Shown here piece after piece: positions 35,774 through 47,651 of a stretch of 64,000 nt of DNA. Position numbers and translations under genes: made by a program. Numbering within the stretch: position 1 is the first letter of the stretch; the number at the start of each line of letters is the position of its first letter. This stretch comes from Termitomyces sp. T153 (Eukaryota > Basidiomycota > Agaricomycetes > Agaricales > Lyophyllaceae). The stretch lies in the NCBI GenBank assembly GCA_018296165.2, contig JACKQL020000050.1, positions 248,001 to 312,000 on the forward strand, written 5' to 3'. Below the pieces are notes generated by a model. The model was not told the origin of the DNA. It made no database searches and worked only from the letters and a program-made list of their open reading frames with translations.

Positions 35774-36687
35774 TGTCATGCATTCCTGAATCTCTGGACC
35801 TCTCTCTGAACTTCTCCAACACCCCAAAGTACTTGTCAATGCCTCCTCAACCCACTCCAACCTTTGTCCACTTCTAATGCCTGTCTCAACAAACTTCAAT
35901 GCTTTCCTAACAAACTCTGACACCTTCCCTGCAGATCCTGTCACTCTTCTAACCTCCATAAAGCACCTGGATGCTTCTGATGCTTCTCTTCACCCCTAAC
36001 ATATGTTATGCATCACAAACTCATGCTAAGATGTCATTATGGTCTGCCTATCAGTGCCCCTGACATGCATTGCACATCATGTATCTGCATGAGAGCCAAT
36101 ACCTGTCAAACCCATGTGTCTCCAATGAGCCCTGCCATCAGACTCATGAAGTTATAGGGTAATATCAGTTATAGTAAGCTTGATATTACCTATGTTTGGG
36201 CCCCATCTCTATCTTGTTACTACAATCTCTTTCATCTTGTCTCTATCTTGTCTTGACTCTGTCTTATCTTAGCTGTCTCCATTTTTCCCTTATCCTGATC
36301 ATCTCAACTCTACTTCCATCTCCAATCTCTATTCTCATCTTTGTAAACCCATACCTTTTTCTATAGCTCCAGACTTTGTTCTAAGTTAACCCCAAGGTTG
36401 GATTATTCCATGCTTGATTCCCTCTTAGCTTCTGGTCCTACTATGTTTCTTGCATGATCCAAGCAACCCTGCCTTCTGATAGCCACCACCAGAACTTAGT
36501 ACCTAACACTCCAATGCTCACTCCTTACTCAGATTAACATCCAGAGTTCTCTGGACTTATTTGGACTACTCTCCACACCTTTGCTTGTAAGTTTCTTGTG
36601 TACAGAACCTACTGAAACACAGATTATACATGTAGGACATTGTGTCTGCCTAATAAAGACTTGTCCAGTGGATCTGAGGCCTCCATG
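35774..36687 (+). repeat. Decayed gypsy LTR, relative of the CpG-rich solo LTR
   Basis: TGTCATGCATTCC start after a polypurine tract; shares order and words with 26853-28002 (CAAACTCTGACACCTTCCCTGC; end CCTAATAAAGACTTGTCCAG, cut here for length). CG is replaced by TG/CA. The copia 3' LTR starting at 36688 interrupts its end. Confidence 0.65.
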
Positions 36688-37153
36688 TGTTGAAGACAGG
36701 CAAAGCACAGGGGACTGAATAGTCACTAAAGCTGAAGTCCAGAGTCAGAAACTGAGTGTATTGAAGTGTAACACACTAACCTGAAGTCCAGAGTCAGAAA
36801 CTGAGTGGGGACTTCAGGCTTCTACATTATCTATATATACTGTAATGTAACTGAATAGAAGAGAATCCATGTGATTGAATTGAATAGAGAGACAATCACA
36901 TGGAAGTGAATTGAATAGAAAGACAATCACATGAAAGTGAATTGAATAGAAAGACAATCACATAGAAGTGAATTGAATAGGAAGACAATCACATGGAAGG
37001 TACATGTGATTGAATTGAATAGAAAGATAATCACATGGAAGGTACATGTGATTGAATTCAATAGAAATGAAAGGAAGCGGACTAAACATGTGTCAAATGA
37101 ACTTGGAGTGAATGCTGATCATCCATAGTAGAATGCAATAAGCAATTCTAACA
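36688..37153 (-). repeat. Copia element 1, 3' LTR (466 bp)
   Basis: Contains a 31-bp minisatellite unit (core AATTGAATAGAAAGACAATC, with CACATGG) in one more copy than the other LTR. Dyads of AATCACATG / CATGTGATT are repeated through it. Confidence 0.9.
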
Positions 37154-37191
37154 CTCCCCCCTGATCCAGTCAATCTCCAAGCTTGAATAAG

Positions 37192-38833
37192 CTAGTAAAT
37201 CCCCATTCCCTGTCTGCAGAATTCCACTTTGAGTAGAGGAAGTGGTTTTGTGAGTAGATCTGCCACTTGTTCTGTTTCAGGAATATGATGAGGAATCAAT
37301 TTCTGCTGATCAACTGCATCTCTGAGCCAATAGAAGCTGAGGTCAAGGTGTTTTATTCGTCCATGGTGTTCTGGATTCTTGGTAACACTGACTGCAGATT
37401 GATTGTCAATCAGCATGGGAGATGGAGCAGTAGAAGAGTATCCCATTTCATGTAGAATATTCCGCATCCAGATGATTTCTTTGCCAGCTTCTACAGCAGC
37501 AATGTATGTATTCTGCTTCAGTTGTGGATAAGGCAACAACTGATTGAAGCTTGCTACTCCATCCAATAGCTCCACCACCAATTGTAGTCAGATAACCACC
37601 AGTAGAGCAGCCGGAATCAGGACAATCTCCATGTGAGGCATCACAGAATGTAGTAAAGGGTTGAATGCCAGTGTCAGCATTAAAATGGAGTCTATAATCC
37701 ATTGTGCCTTTGCAATAGCGTAATAAATGCTTGACTGCAGCCCAATGCTTGGGTCCTGGACAGGAATTGAAGCGTCCAAGGCATGAGACTGCATAAGCAA
37801 TATCTGGTGTCATAGTAGCCAAATACTGCAGTGAACCAATTGCATTTAAATAAGGCACATTGCTCATCTCCTCCTCTTCTGCTTCATTCTGTGGTGTCAT
37901 GGCTTTAGAGAGTTTGATTCCAGGTGTCATTGGAGTAGATACTGGATTGCAATTGCTCATTTTATAGCGCTCCAACATGTCAACAATGTATTGACGTTGT
38001 AAGAGTGAAATAGAGCGTTTAGAGCGGTTTTTGTGTATCTGAACACCTAGAAGGAAGTGGGAAGGGCCCAAGTCATGGATTTTGAAGTGCTTTTTGAGGT
38101 CATCAATAGCAGAGTCAAGTGCAACAGTAGATTTTGAAGCAAGTGTAATGTCATCAATATAGATGGGTACAATGATCTTGACTTCTCCTCTGATATAGAG
38201 ATGGATAGAGCGGTCAGATTCAAGTCTTTTGAAGCCCATTGATGATAATGCTCCATGTAGCTTCTTGTTCCACTGCCTGCCTGCTTGTTTTAGACCATAA
38301 AGTGACTTCTTGAGCCTGAGTACCTTCTTTCCATTCTGAAACCCCTCTGGTTGAAGCATATAGATATCTTCTTCCAGATCTCCATTGGGGAAAGCTGAAG
38401 TGACATCCACAGAGCGCAATTCCATGTCCTCTATGCCAGCAATAGCAAGGATGAGGTGCAAAGATGCAGGTTGAAATGTTGGTGCAAAAACTTTGTTATA
38501 ATCAATGCCAGGACGTTGTGCATAACCCTTTGCAACAAGTCTAGCTTTAAAGCGCTCAATTGAGCCATCTGCATTGCGCTTGATGCGAAACACCCATCCA
38601 CAGCCAATTGCTTTCTTGCCTTCAAGCAAGTCACACTCCTCCCAAGTCCCATTAGCTACCAATGAGATATACTCATCAACTGCAGCTTGATACCACTTCT
38701 CAGCATCCACAGACTTCATAGCTTGCTTGAATGTCCTAGGATCTGAAGAAGTAGCCATTCCAGCAAATTGAACATCCTCAAAACCAGGGTCAAGTGGTTC
38801 TGGATCAGGTTCAAGATCAGACCCCAGATCCAA
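37192..38833 (-). pseudogene. Copia element 1 reverse transcriptase and RNase H
   Basis: 461 codons are open (37448-38833): acidic linker PDPEPLDPGFEDV, then RT blocks [73 protein letters not shown] and the catalytic YIDDITLAS. RNase H follows with FCDASHGDCPDSGCSTGGY and TTEAEYI. A 4-base tandem duplication (ATGT near 37502-37509) shifts the frame there. The remaining RNase H tail (EAGKEIIWMRNIL, SAVSVTKNPEHHGRIKHLDL, ADLLTKPL) continues in another frame to 37192. The enzyme would copy element RNA to DNA in virus-like particles. Confidence 0.9.
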
Positions 38834-39532
38834 TTCAGCTTGGACTTGCTCTTCTTCCTCATCAGAACTGTCCTGGACTGGTTCCTGATGTTGTACTACC
38901 CACCAATCTCTTGGAGGCTGTAGATTGCGTTTAGAGCGTCTCAGAGCAAGGGGAGGTGATGGAGGAGCAGGAATTTGAGCTGGTGGTTGATCTGGTAGCT
39001 GAGCTGAATGGTGTCTAGCTCAATTTGGGCGAGATCTAGGAGGTGCTGGAGCAGCTGGTGGTGGTGTTATAGGGCATGCAGGTATAGGAAGCTTAGGATG
39101 TGCAGGAGGTATAGCTGGCACTTGGAGAACAAATCATTCTTCCTCTTCATTTTCAAGAGCAGGTAACTCAAACACTGCACTTTGATTGGGGGATGCACTT
39201 TCAGGTAGGACTGATAGATCCACAGGTAGTAAAGGAGGTGTAGGAGGTATTACTGGCCTAGTTAAGTGCAAACCAGGCAATAAGCATTCATCAAACTCTG
39301 CTCTTTCAGAAATTACAGTCTTCTTGGTTTCAGGATTGTAAAATAACCATCCTTTATAACCAGGAGGATATCCAATAAAGATGCATTTTTCCATGTGAGA
39401 CTGTAAAGAGTTGCGCTTATTCCTTTGTATATAGACATATGCTCTACATCCCCAGACTCTGAGATAAGAGACATTTGGTTTACGCTTGTACCATCCCTCA
39501 TAAGGAGTAATTGACTGAGATGCAGTTGGAAG
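38834..39532 (-). pseudogene. Copia element 1 integrase C-terminal / linker region
   Basis: Frames read YEGWYKRKPNVSYLRVWGCR (near 39440-39510), MEKCIFIGYPPGYKGWLFYN and ISERAEFDECLLPG, a classic copia integrase GKGY-like region, then a proline-rich linker. Stop and frame change separate it from the core. Confidence 0.8.
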
Positions 39533-40348
39533 TCAATTCAGAATGTGAATCTGAGCATGAAGGCAATGTGCCCAGAATGAGGCTGGTAGACCTGATTCAT
39601 TGAGCATTGCAGTGATGTCCTCAGAGAGCGTTCTATTTGCTCTCTCAGCAACACCATTCTGCTGAGGTCTGTTGCAAGTTGTGTGCCTCCTTCTGATTCC
39701 ACAAGCATCAGTGTATGCAATAAACTCCTTTGACATGTACTCTCCACCTTTATCATCTTGTATAGCCTTGATTTTGGCATCTAGAGCATTCTCTGCATAA
39801 GCTTTGAATGTCTTAAAGGCACTGAATGCTCCACTTTTCTTCTTCAGAGCCATAGCAGCTTTAAAGCTTGTGCAATCATCAATGAATGTAATCCAATAAC
39901 AATAGCCCCCCATTGCAGTGACTGTAAGAGGGCCATGTACATCACTGTGGATCAATTCTAATGGTTTAGATGCATGGCCACTGGAAGAAGGAAAGGGATT
40001 AGAGTGCATTTTGCTAGCCAAACAAGGTTCACAGATGGGATCAGGCTTTGCAGCAGAATTCAAGTCCAAACCAACTACCAACTTGTTATTGATCATCTTT
40101 TTGACATCAGCATAGTTATGATGAGCAAATCTGCAGTGCCAAAGTGTCAGATCAAGTGGTAATGTGCTGGTAAGATGAGCAGACTCCGAAATAGGTGCAG
40201 TACAACCATCCAAATAAGCAGAATTATTGGAGTTGATTGTAGCACAGAATAAATCTTTTCCATTCAACCAGAAATGCATGGCTTGTTTGTCAATATGAAT
40301 GTTGTAGCCTTTGTTTCTAGTCAAATATATACAGGACAAGAGATTATT
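39533..40348 (-). pseudogene. Copia element 1 integrase core
   Basis: 268-codon frame: zinc finger LWHCRFAHHNYADVKKM..CEPCLASKM, then core with LIHSDVHGPL (first Asp), DDKGGEYMSKEF (second Asp) and NRPQQNGVAERANRTL (Glu). An in-frame TGA separates it from Gag-protease (..HVPLL*NNLLS); see findings on the CGA codon. Confidence 0.9.
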
Positions 40349-41474
40349 TCAAAGTAATGGAACATGCAAGACTCTGTGGAACTCTAAAGACCGGATTTTC
40401 TTCCCATTTACAACTGGATGGAATACAACTGTTCCAATCCCAGCTGAGTAAACAATGCTGTTATCAGCTAACCTGACTGGAGTGCGATAGGGAGCATAAT
40501 TATGGACCCAATTTTGATGTGGGGTCATGTGGCAAGTGGCTCCTGAGTCTACAATCCAATTGAAGTCAGCTTCAGGTTGTATGGGAAGAGATGGATCTGA
40601 ATGATCTGGTAAACGAGTACTTGCATTTCCAGCAAATTCTGCATCATCTTTCTTGGACTTGTCATCATTGAAAGCTGCATTAGCTTGCTCCTGGCCCTTT
40701 CTGCCTCTTTTGTTGTGAAATTTTGTCTGCTGCTTTGCTTGCTGCTGAGCTGCTTTGTATTTGTAGCAATTAGCTTGTGTATGGCCTTGCAAGGTGCAAA
40801 AGTCACAGGTAACTTTGGCTAATGCAGTACTCATAGCAATTATAGCAGCAGCAGACTCATCAGAGCAACGACGATGTTGTGTTTCTTCTGTAACAAAGGC
40901 CTGATGGATTTTGGCCTTGTCAAGGTCATCTTTGAGAAGGAGAGTGGATACAAATGCTGAGAAATCATCAGGAAGCGCCCTTATCAATGCCATAGATGCT
41001 AGTTCATTGTCTAATCTGGCAATATCAAAGTCTTTTGGGCGCAAATCCTGGATTTTCTTCATTGCAGTCTCAACTCTGTTGATTAGAGTCTGCAAATTCT
41101 CCTCCTCTCCTTTTCTAATAGAGAACAAGTCATCATAGGCATTAAAGTGTGTGCCAGGGCGTTGCTGCATGTGTATCTGCTTCAAATCTTCCCACATCTT
41201 GTCTGGTTGGTCTTTATAATCATTGAGATGGATTCTTTGATCATCCTCCACCATCAAATAAATCAGACCAGATGCAACAATTAGCCTCTTTCTGCCATTC
41301 TCTGTATTCTATTTTTTCCTCTGATGTAGGGTTTTCAGAGAGTTGAGGAGCCAAAGAAGGCATGGAGATAGGCATCCAGGCATTTTGGGAGCAAAGATAA
41401 GCTTCCATTTCACCAACCCATGAGTTATAGTTGTGGGAATTGAGTTTGGTGAAGGTTGGAATAGATGTAGGCAT
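40349..41474 (-). pseudogene. Copia element 1 Gag and protease
   Basis: Gag starts MPTSIPTFTKLNSHNYNSW at 41474. A frame change near 41250 leads into the 302-codon frame with KGEEENLQTLINRVETAMKK and the zinc knuckle CDFCTLQGHTQANC (CX2CX4HX4C). A basic stretch and the aspartic protease active site WIVDSGATCHM follow. Without the frameshift the order is typical of copia Gag-Pol. Confidence 0.88.
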
Positions 41475-41908
41475 GTTGGAAGAGGTGATTTGGAGTGTAT
41501 ATTGAATAATAAAGTGTGGAGTTGCAGAATGCAGTCAAAAATGTGTTTGAAAGTGCTTTAAAAGCAATAATAGAGTGCTAAGGTCTGGTGTGCCAGAAGG
41601 AATACAGCCACAATCCAGTCAAACTGGCAGGGTTCCTGCAAGGTCCTCAGGAGTGGTGCAGCAGGAAGGTGAGGTATAGTAAAGCTAACTAACTAACTGC
41701 AGACTCTGCAATTGTAACACCTCCCAGTTAGGCATGTCAGGCTTCACTGGTGAGATAAAGCAGCCCCACTTAAGGGTCACTACCCAATAGTTCAGAGTCT
41801 ATGTATCTAAAGGAGCTGCAACCACTATAAGGACTATAGCACAGACACAAAGCAAATCAAAATGACAAAAACTTCGGACTAAAGCTTTAGAGGCCAGGGC
41901 CCATAACC
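41475..41908 (-). other. Copia element 1 5' leader and primer-binding site
   Basis: Untranslated leader between the 5' LTR and gag. The 12 bases next to the LTR (41897-41908, minus GGTTATGGGCCC) are complementary to the anticodon region of initiator tRNA-Met (GGGCCCAUAACC). Confidence 0.8.
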
Positions 41909-42343
41909 TGTTGAAGACAGGCAATGCACAGGGGACTGAATAGTCACTAAAGCTGAAGTCCAGAGTCAGAAACTGAGTGTATTGAAGTGTAACACACTAA
42001 CCTGAAGTCCAGAGTCAGAAACTGAGTGGGGACTTCAGGCTTCTACATTATCTATATATACTGTAATGTAACTGAATAGAAGAGAATCCATGTGATTGAA
42101 TTGAATAGAGAGACAATCACATGGAAGTGAATTGAATAGAAAGACAATCACATGGAAGTGAATTGAATAGGAAAACAATCACATGGAAGGTACATGTGAT
42201 TGAATTGAATAGAAAGATAATCACATGGAAGGTACATGTGATTGAATTCAATAGAAATGAAAGGAAGCGGACTAAACATGTGTTGAATGAACTTGGAGTG
42301 AATGCTGATCATCCATAGTAGAATGCAATAAGCAATTCTAACA
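41909..42343 (-). repeat. Copia LTR shared by elements 1 and 3 (435 bp)
   Basis: Serves as 5' LTR of element 1 (primer-binding site on its left) and 3' LTR of the element to its right (internal 3' sequence CTGATCTAGTCAATCTCC on its right). Exactly 31 bp, one minisatellite unit, shorter than the LTR at 36688. Confidence 0.85.
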
Positions 42344-43084
42344 CCCTGATCTAGTCAATCTCCAAGCTTGAATAAGCTAGTGAATGCCCATTCCTTGCCT
42401 GTAGAATTCCACTCTGAGTAAAAGAAGTGGTTTTGTAAGCAGATCTGCTACTTGTTCTGTTCTAGAAATATGATGAGGAATCAGTTTCTGCTGATCAACT
42501 GCATCTCTAAGCTAACAGAAGCTGAGTCAAAGTACTTTATTCATCCATGGTGTTCTGGATTCTTGGTAACACTGACTGCAAATTGATTGTCAATCAGCAT
42601 GGGAGATGGAGCAGTAGAAGAGTATCCCATTTCATGTAGAATATTCTGCATCCAGATGATTTCTTTGCCAGCTTCTCCAGCAGCAATGTATTCTGCTTCA
42701 GTTGTATATAAAACAACAACTGATTGAAGCTTGCTACTCCATCCAATAGCTCCACCACCAATCATAGTCAGATAACCACTAATAGAGTGGCCAGAATCAG
42801 GACAATCTCTATCTGAGGCATTACAAAATGTAGTGAATGCCAGTATCAGGATTAAAATGGAGTCTGTAATCCATCATGCCTTTACAATAGTGCAATAAAT
42901 GCTTGACTGCAGCCCAATGCTTGGATCCTGAAGAGGAATTGAAGCACCCAAGGCATTAATTACATAAGCAATATCTGGCCTTATCAATGTAGATGGGCAC
43001 AATGATCTTGACTTCTCCTTTGACATAGAAATAGATAGAGCAGTCAGATTCAAGTCTTTTGAAGCCCATTGATGATAATGCTGC
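42344..43084 (-). pseudogene. Copia element 3, 3' part: RT fragment and RNase H
   Basis: RNase H words GGGAIGWSSKLQSVV, TTEAEYIAAGEAGKEI, KNPEHHG (42541-42765) and an RT fragment near 42985-43080, joined by an internal deletion near 42982. Ends at 43084 against an LTR fragment in the opposite orientation. Confidence 0.8.
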
Positions 43085-43157
43085 TTAGTATATCACTCTT
43101 CAATACACATTTCTGACTCTGGACTTCAGCTTTAGTGACTATTCAGTCCCCTGTGCC
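43085..43157 (+). repeat. Copia LTR 3'-end fragment, inverted
   Basis: Plus-strand LTR piece (CACTCTTCAATACAC, GACTCTGGACTTCAGC, ATTCAGTCCCCTGTG) directly abutting minus-strand copia sequence; marks a rearrangement junction. Confidence 0.7.
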
Positions 43158-44807
43158 AGAAGAGGCCTGTTGTGCCACTGTCAAGCAGAGCAACTACATT
43201 TTGGGTCTGCTAGGTGTCTGTTGTCTCAATTCCTACCTGGAGCTTCAGAGAGTTGGTGGAAGAGGTGGAAGCAACAATGTAACAATGGAGAAGATGGTGT
43301 GTGTATGTCTGAGGAGGGGCTTATCATTTTGGGTGTGGTATTAAAAGCAGCAACAGATATATTTGATTCTATGGACAGGAGACAGAAAGATTAGCATTAG
43401 GCAATGGTAGCATATGGTTCATCCATTGCCCTTTTAAAAATCCTCCTCCAACTCTACAGAAACCTCCTTCAATACATTGGCTGCCTCATTGGAGTGGACA
43501 GCTATAGGTGCATCAAGAGAAGGGGTTCCTGTTGCATCTCTTGCTGCTAGGAGTTGCATGAGCAGCTCTTTTTGCTCTGATGTAGACAGGTAGTGGACTT
43601 TTAGCCCTTGAGGACAGTAGCAGGCAAAGTGACCTGCCTTTTTATAGTGTCAACACAACAGAGGGATAGATGATTGCTGTCAGGAGGTGTCAACATCTAT
43701 TGGGACTCCTTGGGGTAGGAAGTGCAAGGGGGCAATGTGGGATGAAATGGGAAGGCTTGCACCTGCTTGTGGGGCTGCTAGAGCAGGCATGGAAGAGGGA
43801 GCTTGAGGAGTGAACCTGCCACAAGAGAAAGAAAATGTTGAGGGTTATGTCTATTGCAGCTCACATTGCAGTTCCATCAACTGCCACTGTTCATGTGCCA
43901 CCTTGTACCAGGTATTGACATGCTCATAATTTCAGTGCCCCTCAGCCATACTATCAATACAATCTATAAGAGAGGGGTAGAGTCCATCACAGAAGGTGAG
44001 GCAGAGTTACAGACCATCTGAATAGCCAACTTATTCAACTAAGGCATAGAAAGAGTCAATGTACTCATCCAGTAACTGCTTCTCTTAACCATACTGGGTT
44101 TTGTCTTGAAGGAAAAGAGCTGCAGTCTTGCCAGGGTTAAGAGAAAAGGACTCAGCTTAGAACTCTTTCTCAAACTCCATCCAGCCAGAAAAACTCTCAA
44201 CTTCTTCTGGGCATTAAAAAATGCACAGCATATAGGTTGAGGCTCAGCCTGCCTTCATGTAGAGAACCCAGGCAATTTTCAAGGTGTCAGAGGCAAAGGC
44301 TTCACCACTCAACTGGATATATGTGATGCAAGACTAGAGAAAATGTTCTTCAACTCTACAGTCCCTATCAAATATGTTAAAGAGTGTAGAGCAAGGAAGT
44401 TTAGAGTAAGGTGCTGAAACCTCTAAGCTAGGTGCAGAAGAGAACCTTGCTGCAGCTGCTGGGAGTCCAGGTGGAGAAGTAGGAGCAAGAAAAAGATGTT
44501 TTAGGAAGGCCTGGAGAGAGAAGAACACTGCTTTAGTGGTTTGATGGAGCCCAGTGAGTTTAGTGGTGTGGAAGGTAAGAGAGGCTTGATTAAGTTGAAC
44601 CTGTGTCTCCAGGGACAGAAGACAACTCCAGGCATTATCCTGGAGGCTTGAAGGATCAGGAGGAGGTGCTGGAGGAGTTGGTTAGGTCATAGAAGGAGCA
44701 CAGAGGACACTAAGACACTGGTGGGGGAGAGACCTTTTGAGGAACCAAGTAGAAACTCAGGCAATCAAAAAGGGGGCTCCCAAACCAAATCTAGAGACTT
44801 GTTCTGC
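43158..44807 (-). pseudogene. Gypsy gag remnant
   Basis: Decayed Gag on the minus strand. A zinc-knuckle remnant with YKKAGHFA and CYCPQG lies near 43590-43655; the first Cys codon region is followed by a stop. Upstream (44020-44210) is a retrotransposon-gag-like stretch with WMEFEKE, NPGKTAALFLQDKTQYG and LLDEYIDSFYALVE. Many stops. Belongs with the LTR at 44808-45364. Confidence 0.65.
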
Positions 44808-45364
44808 TGTAAGAGCAACCTCTAGAGGCTATGGCTCAATCACACAACTGGCAGAGGGAGATCCAAAGTCTATTCAGTATCTATAATAAATTCTGGGGTT
44901 CTAGCTACTCATCTGGCAGAAGGAGATCCAAAGAGAACAAGTCTAAGGATCCTCAATGCCAGTGTTGAGAAAATTTACTCTAGAACTTCTAGAAAATACA
45001 CCCAACAACAACCAAATCTAGTGTCCAATCAAAAAGCAGAAATTCATTGTAAATAGCCTTGATCTCCAGACTCTGAGCATGTGACTACATGCAAATATCA
45101 CAAAAAGATAGCCCCTAGTCAAAAGTACCTGTGGTCCAAAGATGGGAGGCCTACAATGAGTGGTAGGCCAGAAATGCAGGAAACAATCTAGAGGTCTGGT
45201 GAGAGGCCATGTGGAGAGAGCAACACTTGTTGGAACTATGGACAGAGAAACAGTGCAGCCTGAGAGCTAGAACTTGAACCAGCAGATAGGGAAAGCAAAG
45301 GAGAATAAAGGAAAACCATAATGAGGGAGGATAGGACAGAGGGAGAATGGGACATCTCCTGACA
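44808..45364 (-). repeat. Gypsy 5' LTR inserted in copia element 3
   Basis: On the minus strand runs TGTCAGGAGATG to GCTCTTACA and carries two TTTGGATCTCC motifs near 44855-44930. Right edge abuts copia integrase sequence (ACTGGAAGAAGGAAAGGG), so the gypsy landed in copia element 3; ATGAC (45365-45369) is a candidate target duplication, but its partner is lost. Confidence 0.7.
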
Positions 45365-45760
45365 ATGACTACTGGAAGAAGGAAAGGGATTAGAGTGCAT
45401 TTTGCCAGCTCAACAAGCTTCACAGATGGGATTGCTTTGCAGCAGAATCCAAGTCCAAACTAACTACCAACTTATTATTGATCATCTTTTTGAAGCCAGC
45501 ATAATTATGGTGAGCAAATCTGCAATGCCAAAGTGTCAGATCAAGTGGTAATGGGCTGGTAAGAAGACTCCAAAATAGGTGCAGTGCAACCACCCAAATG
45601 AGCAGAATTATTGGAGTTGATTGTAGCACAGAATAACTCTTATCTATTCAACCAAAAATGCATGGTTTATTTGTCAATATAAATATTGTAGCCTTTGTTT
45701 CTAGTCAAATATATACAGGACAAGAGATTATTTTGAAGCAATGGAACAACCAAAACTCTG
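45365..45760 (-). pseudogene. Copia element 3 integrase zinc-finger part
   Basis: Frame pieces LTLWHCRFAHHNYAGFKKMINN match element 1. At the protease-integrase junction this copy has CAA where elements 1 and 4 have TGA. Confidence 0.8.
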
Positions 45761-46817
45761 TGGAACTCTCAAGACCAGATTTTCTTCCCATTTATAACTG
45801 GATGAAATACAACTGTTCCAATCCTAGGTGAGTAAATGATGTTGTTATCAGCTAATCTGACTGGAGTGCAATAAGAAGCATAATTCTGGGTCCAATTTTG
45901 ATGTGAGGTCATGTGGCAAGTGGCTCCTGAGTCTACAATTAATTGAAGTAAGCTTCAGGTTGTATGGGAAGAGATGGATCTGTGATCTGGTAAACAAATA
46001 CTTGCATTTCCAGCAAATTCTGCATTATCTTTCTTGGGCTTGTCATCATTGAAAGCTGTGTTAGCTTGCTCCTGACCCTTTTTGCCCCTTTTGTTGTGAG
46101 ATTTTGTCTGCTGCTTTGCTTGCTGCTGAGCTGCTTTGTATTTGTAGCAATTAGCTTGTATATGGCCTTGCAAGGTGCAAAAGTCATAGACAACTTTAGC
46201 TAATGCAGCACTCATAGCAATGAAAACAGCAGCAGACTCATTAGAGCAATGACAACATTGTGTTTTCTCTATAACAAAGGCTCAATGGATCCTGTCCAAG
46301 TTATCTTTGAGAAGGAGGGTGGATACAAATGCTGAGAAATCATCAGAGATGCTAGTTCATTGTCCAAATTGGCAATATCAAAGTCTTTTGGGTGCAAATC
46401 CTGGATTTTCTTCATTGCAGTCTCAACTCTGTTAATCAGAGTCTGAAAATTCTCCTCCTCTCCTTCTTTAATGAAGAACAAATCATCATAGGCATTAAAG
46501 CATGTGCCAAGGCATTGCTGCATGTGTATCTGCTTCAAGGCCTCCCATATTTTGTCTGGTTGATCTTTATAATTATTGAGATGGATTCTTTGATCATCCT
46601 CCATCATCAAATAAATCAGACCAGATGCAACATTAGCCTCCTTCTGCCATTCTCTGTATTCTTTTCTCCTCTGATGTAGGTTTTTCAAAGAGTTGAGGAG
46701 CCAAAGAAGGCATGGAAATAGGCATTCAGGCACTTTGGAAGTGAAGATGAGCTTCCATTCCACCAACCCATAAGTTATAATTGTGAGTTTGGTAAAGGTT
46801 GGAATAGATGTAGGCAT
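45761..46817 (-). pseudogene. Copia element 3 Gag and protease
   Basis: Starts MPTSIPTFTKLTIIT at 46817; carries KDQPDKIWEALKQIHMQQ, RVETAMKKIQDLHPKDFD, a zinc knuckle CTLQGHIQANCYKYK and parts of the protease. Several frameshifts and a short deletion before LMISQHLYPP relative to element 1. Confidence 0.85.
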
Positions 46818-47237
46818 GGTGGAAGAGGTGACTTGGAGTTTAGATTGAACAATGAAGTGTGAAGTTGCAGAATGCAGTCAAAAATGTGTTTGAAAGTGCT
46901 TTAAAAGCAACAATAGAGTGCTAAGGTCTAGTGTGCCAGAAGAAATACAGCTACAATCTAATCAAGCTGACAGAGTTCCTGTAAGGTTCTCAAGAGTAGT
47001 TCAGCAGAAAGGTGAGGTATAGTAAAGCTAACTAACTAACTGCAAACTCTGCAATTGTAACACCTCTTAGTTAGGCAGGTCAGGCTTCACTAGTGAGATA
47101 AAGCAGCCCCACTAAGGGTCACTACCCAATAGTTCAGAGTCTATGTATCTAGAGGGAGCTGCAACCACTATAAGGACTATAGCACAGACACAAAGCAATT
47201 AAAATAATAAAAGCTTTAGAGGCTGGGGCCCATAACC
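46818..47237 (-). other. Copia element 3 leader and primer-binding site
   Basis: Same leader as element 1. GGTTATGGGCCCC (minus, 47225-47237) next to the LTR. Confidence 0.75.
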
Positions 47238-47651
47238 TGTTGAAGACAGGCAAAGCATAAGGGACTGGATAGTTACTAAAGCTGAAGTCCAGAGTCAGAA
47301 ACTGAGTTTATTAAAGAGTGACACACTAACCTGAAGTCCAGAGTCAGAAACTGAGTGAGGACTTCAGGCTTCTACATTATCTATATACTATAATGTAACT
47401 GAATAGAAGGAATCATATGAAGAATCTATGTGATTGAAGAAAGGGAATCACATGGAAGACACATGCAATTGAATTGAATAGAAAGTAAATCACATGGAAG
47501 ATACATGTGATTGAATTGAATAGAAAGATAATTACATGGAATACACATGTGATAAACTGAATAGAAATGAAGGAAGTGGAATACATGTGTAATAAATAAA
47601 CTTAAAGTGAATACTGACCATCATAGTAGAATGCAATAAGCAATTCTAACA
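47238..47651 (-). repeat. Copia element 3 5' LTR (414 bp)
   Basis: TGTTAG..CAACA on the minus strand; fewer minisatellite units than the LTRs at 36688 and 41909. Right edge abuts LINE sequence. Confidence 0.85.

Larger units (their letters stand above)
36688..42343 (-). mobile_element. Ty1/copia element 1, near full length
   Basis: Minus-strand element with LTRs at 36688-37153 and 41909-42343 (TGTTAG..CAACA). Primer-binding site GGTTATGGGCCC (41897-41908) and polypurine tract GATCAGGGGGGAG (complement of 37154-37166). Gag-protease, integrase and RT-RNase H are in normal copia order. The best preserved element here, though frameshifted. Confidence 0.93.

Noticed and set aside
36840..37080. 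CRISPR-like look of the repeated AATTGAATAG units
   Set aside because: Units are contiguous minisatellite repeats inside an LTR of a eukaryotic retrotransposon, with no spacers of unique sequence.
40340..40350. Programmed stop-codon readthrough between Gag-protease and integrase
   Set aside because: One copy has CAA at the same codon; both forms are explained by decay of CGA.
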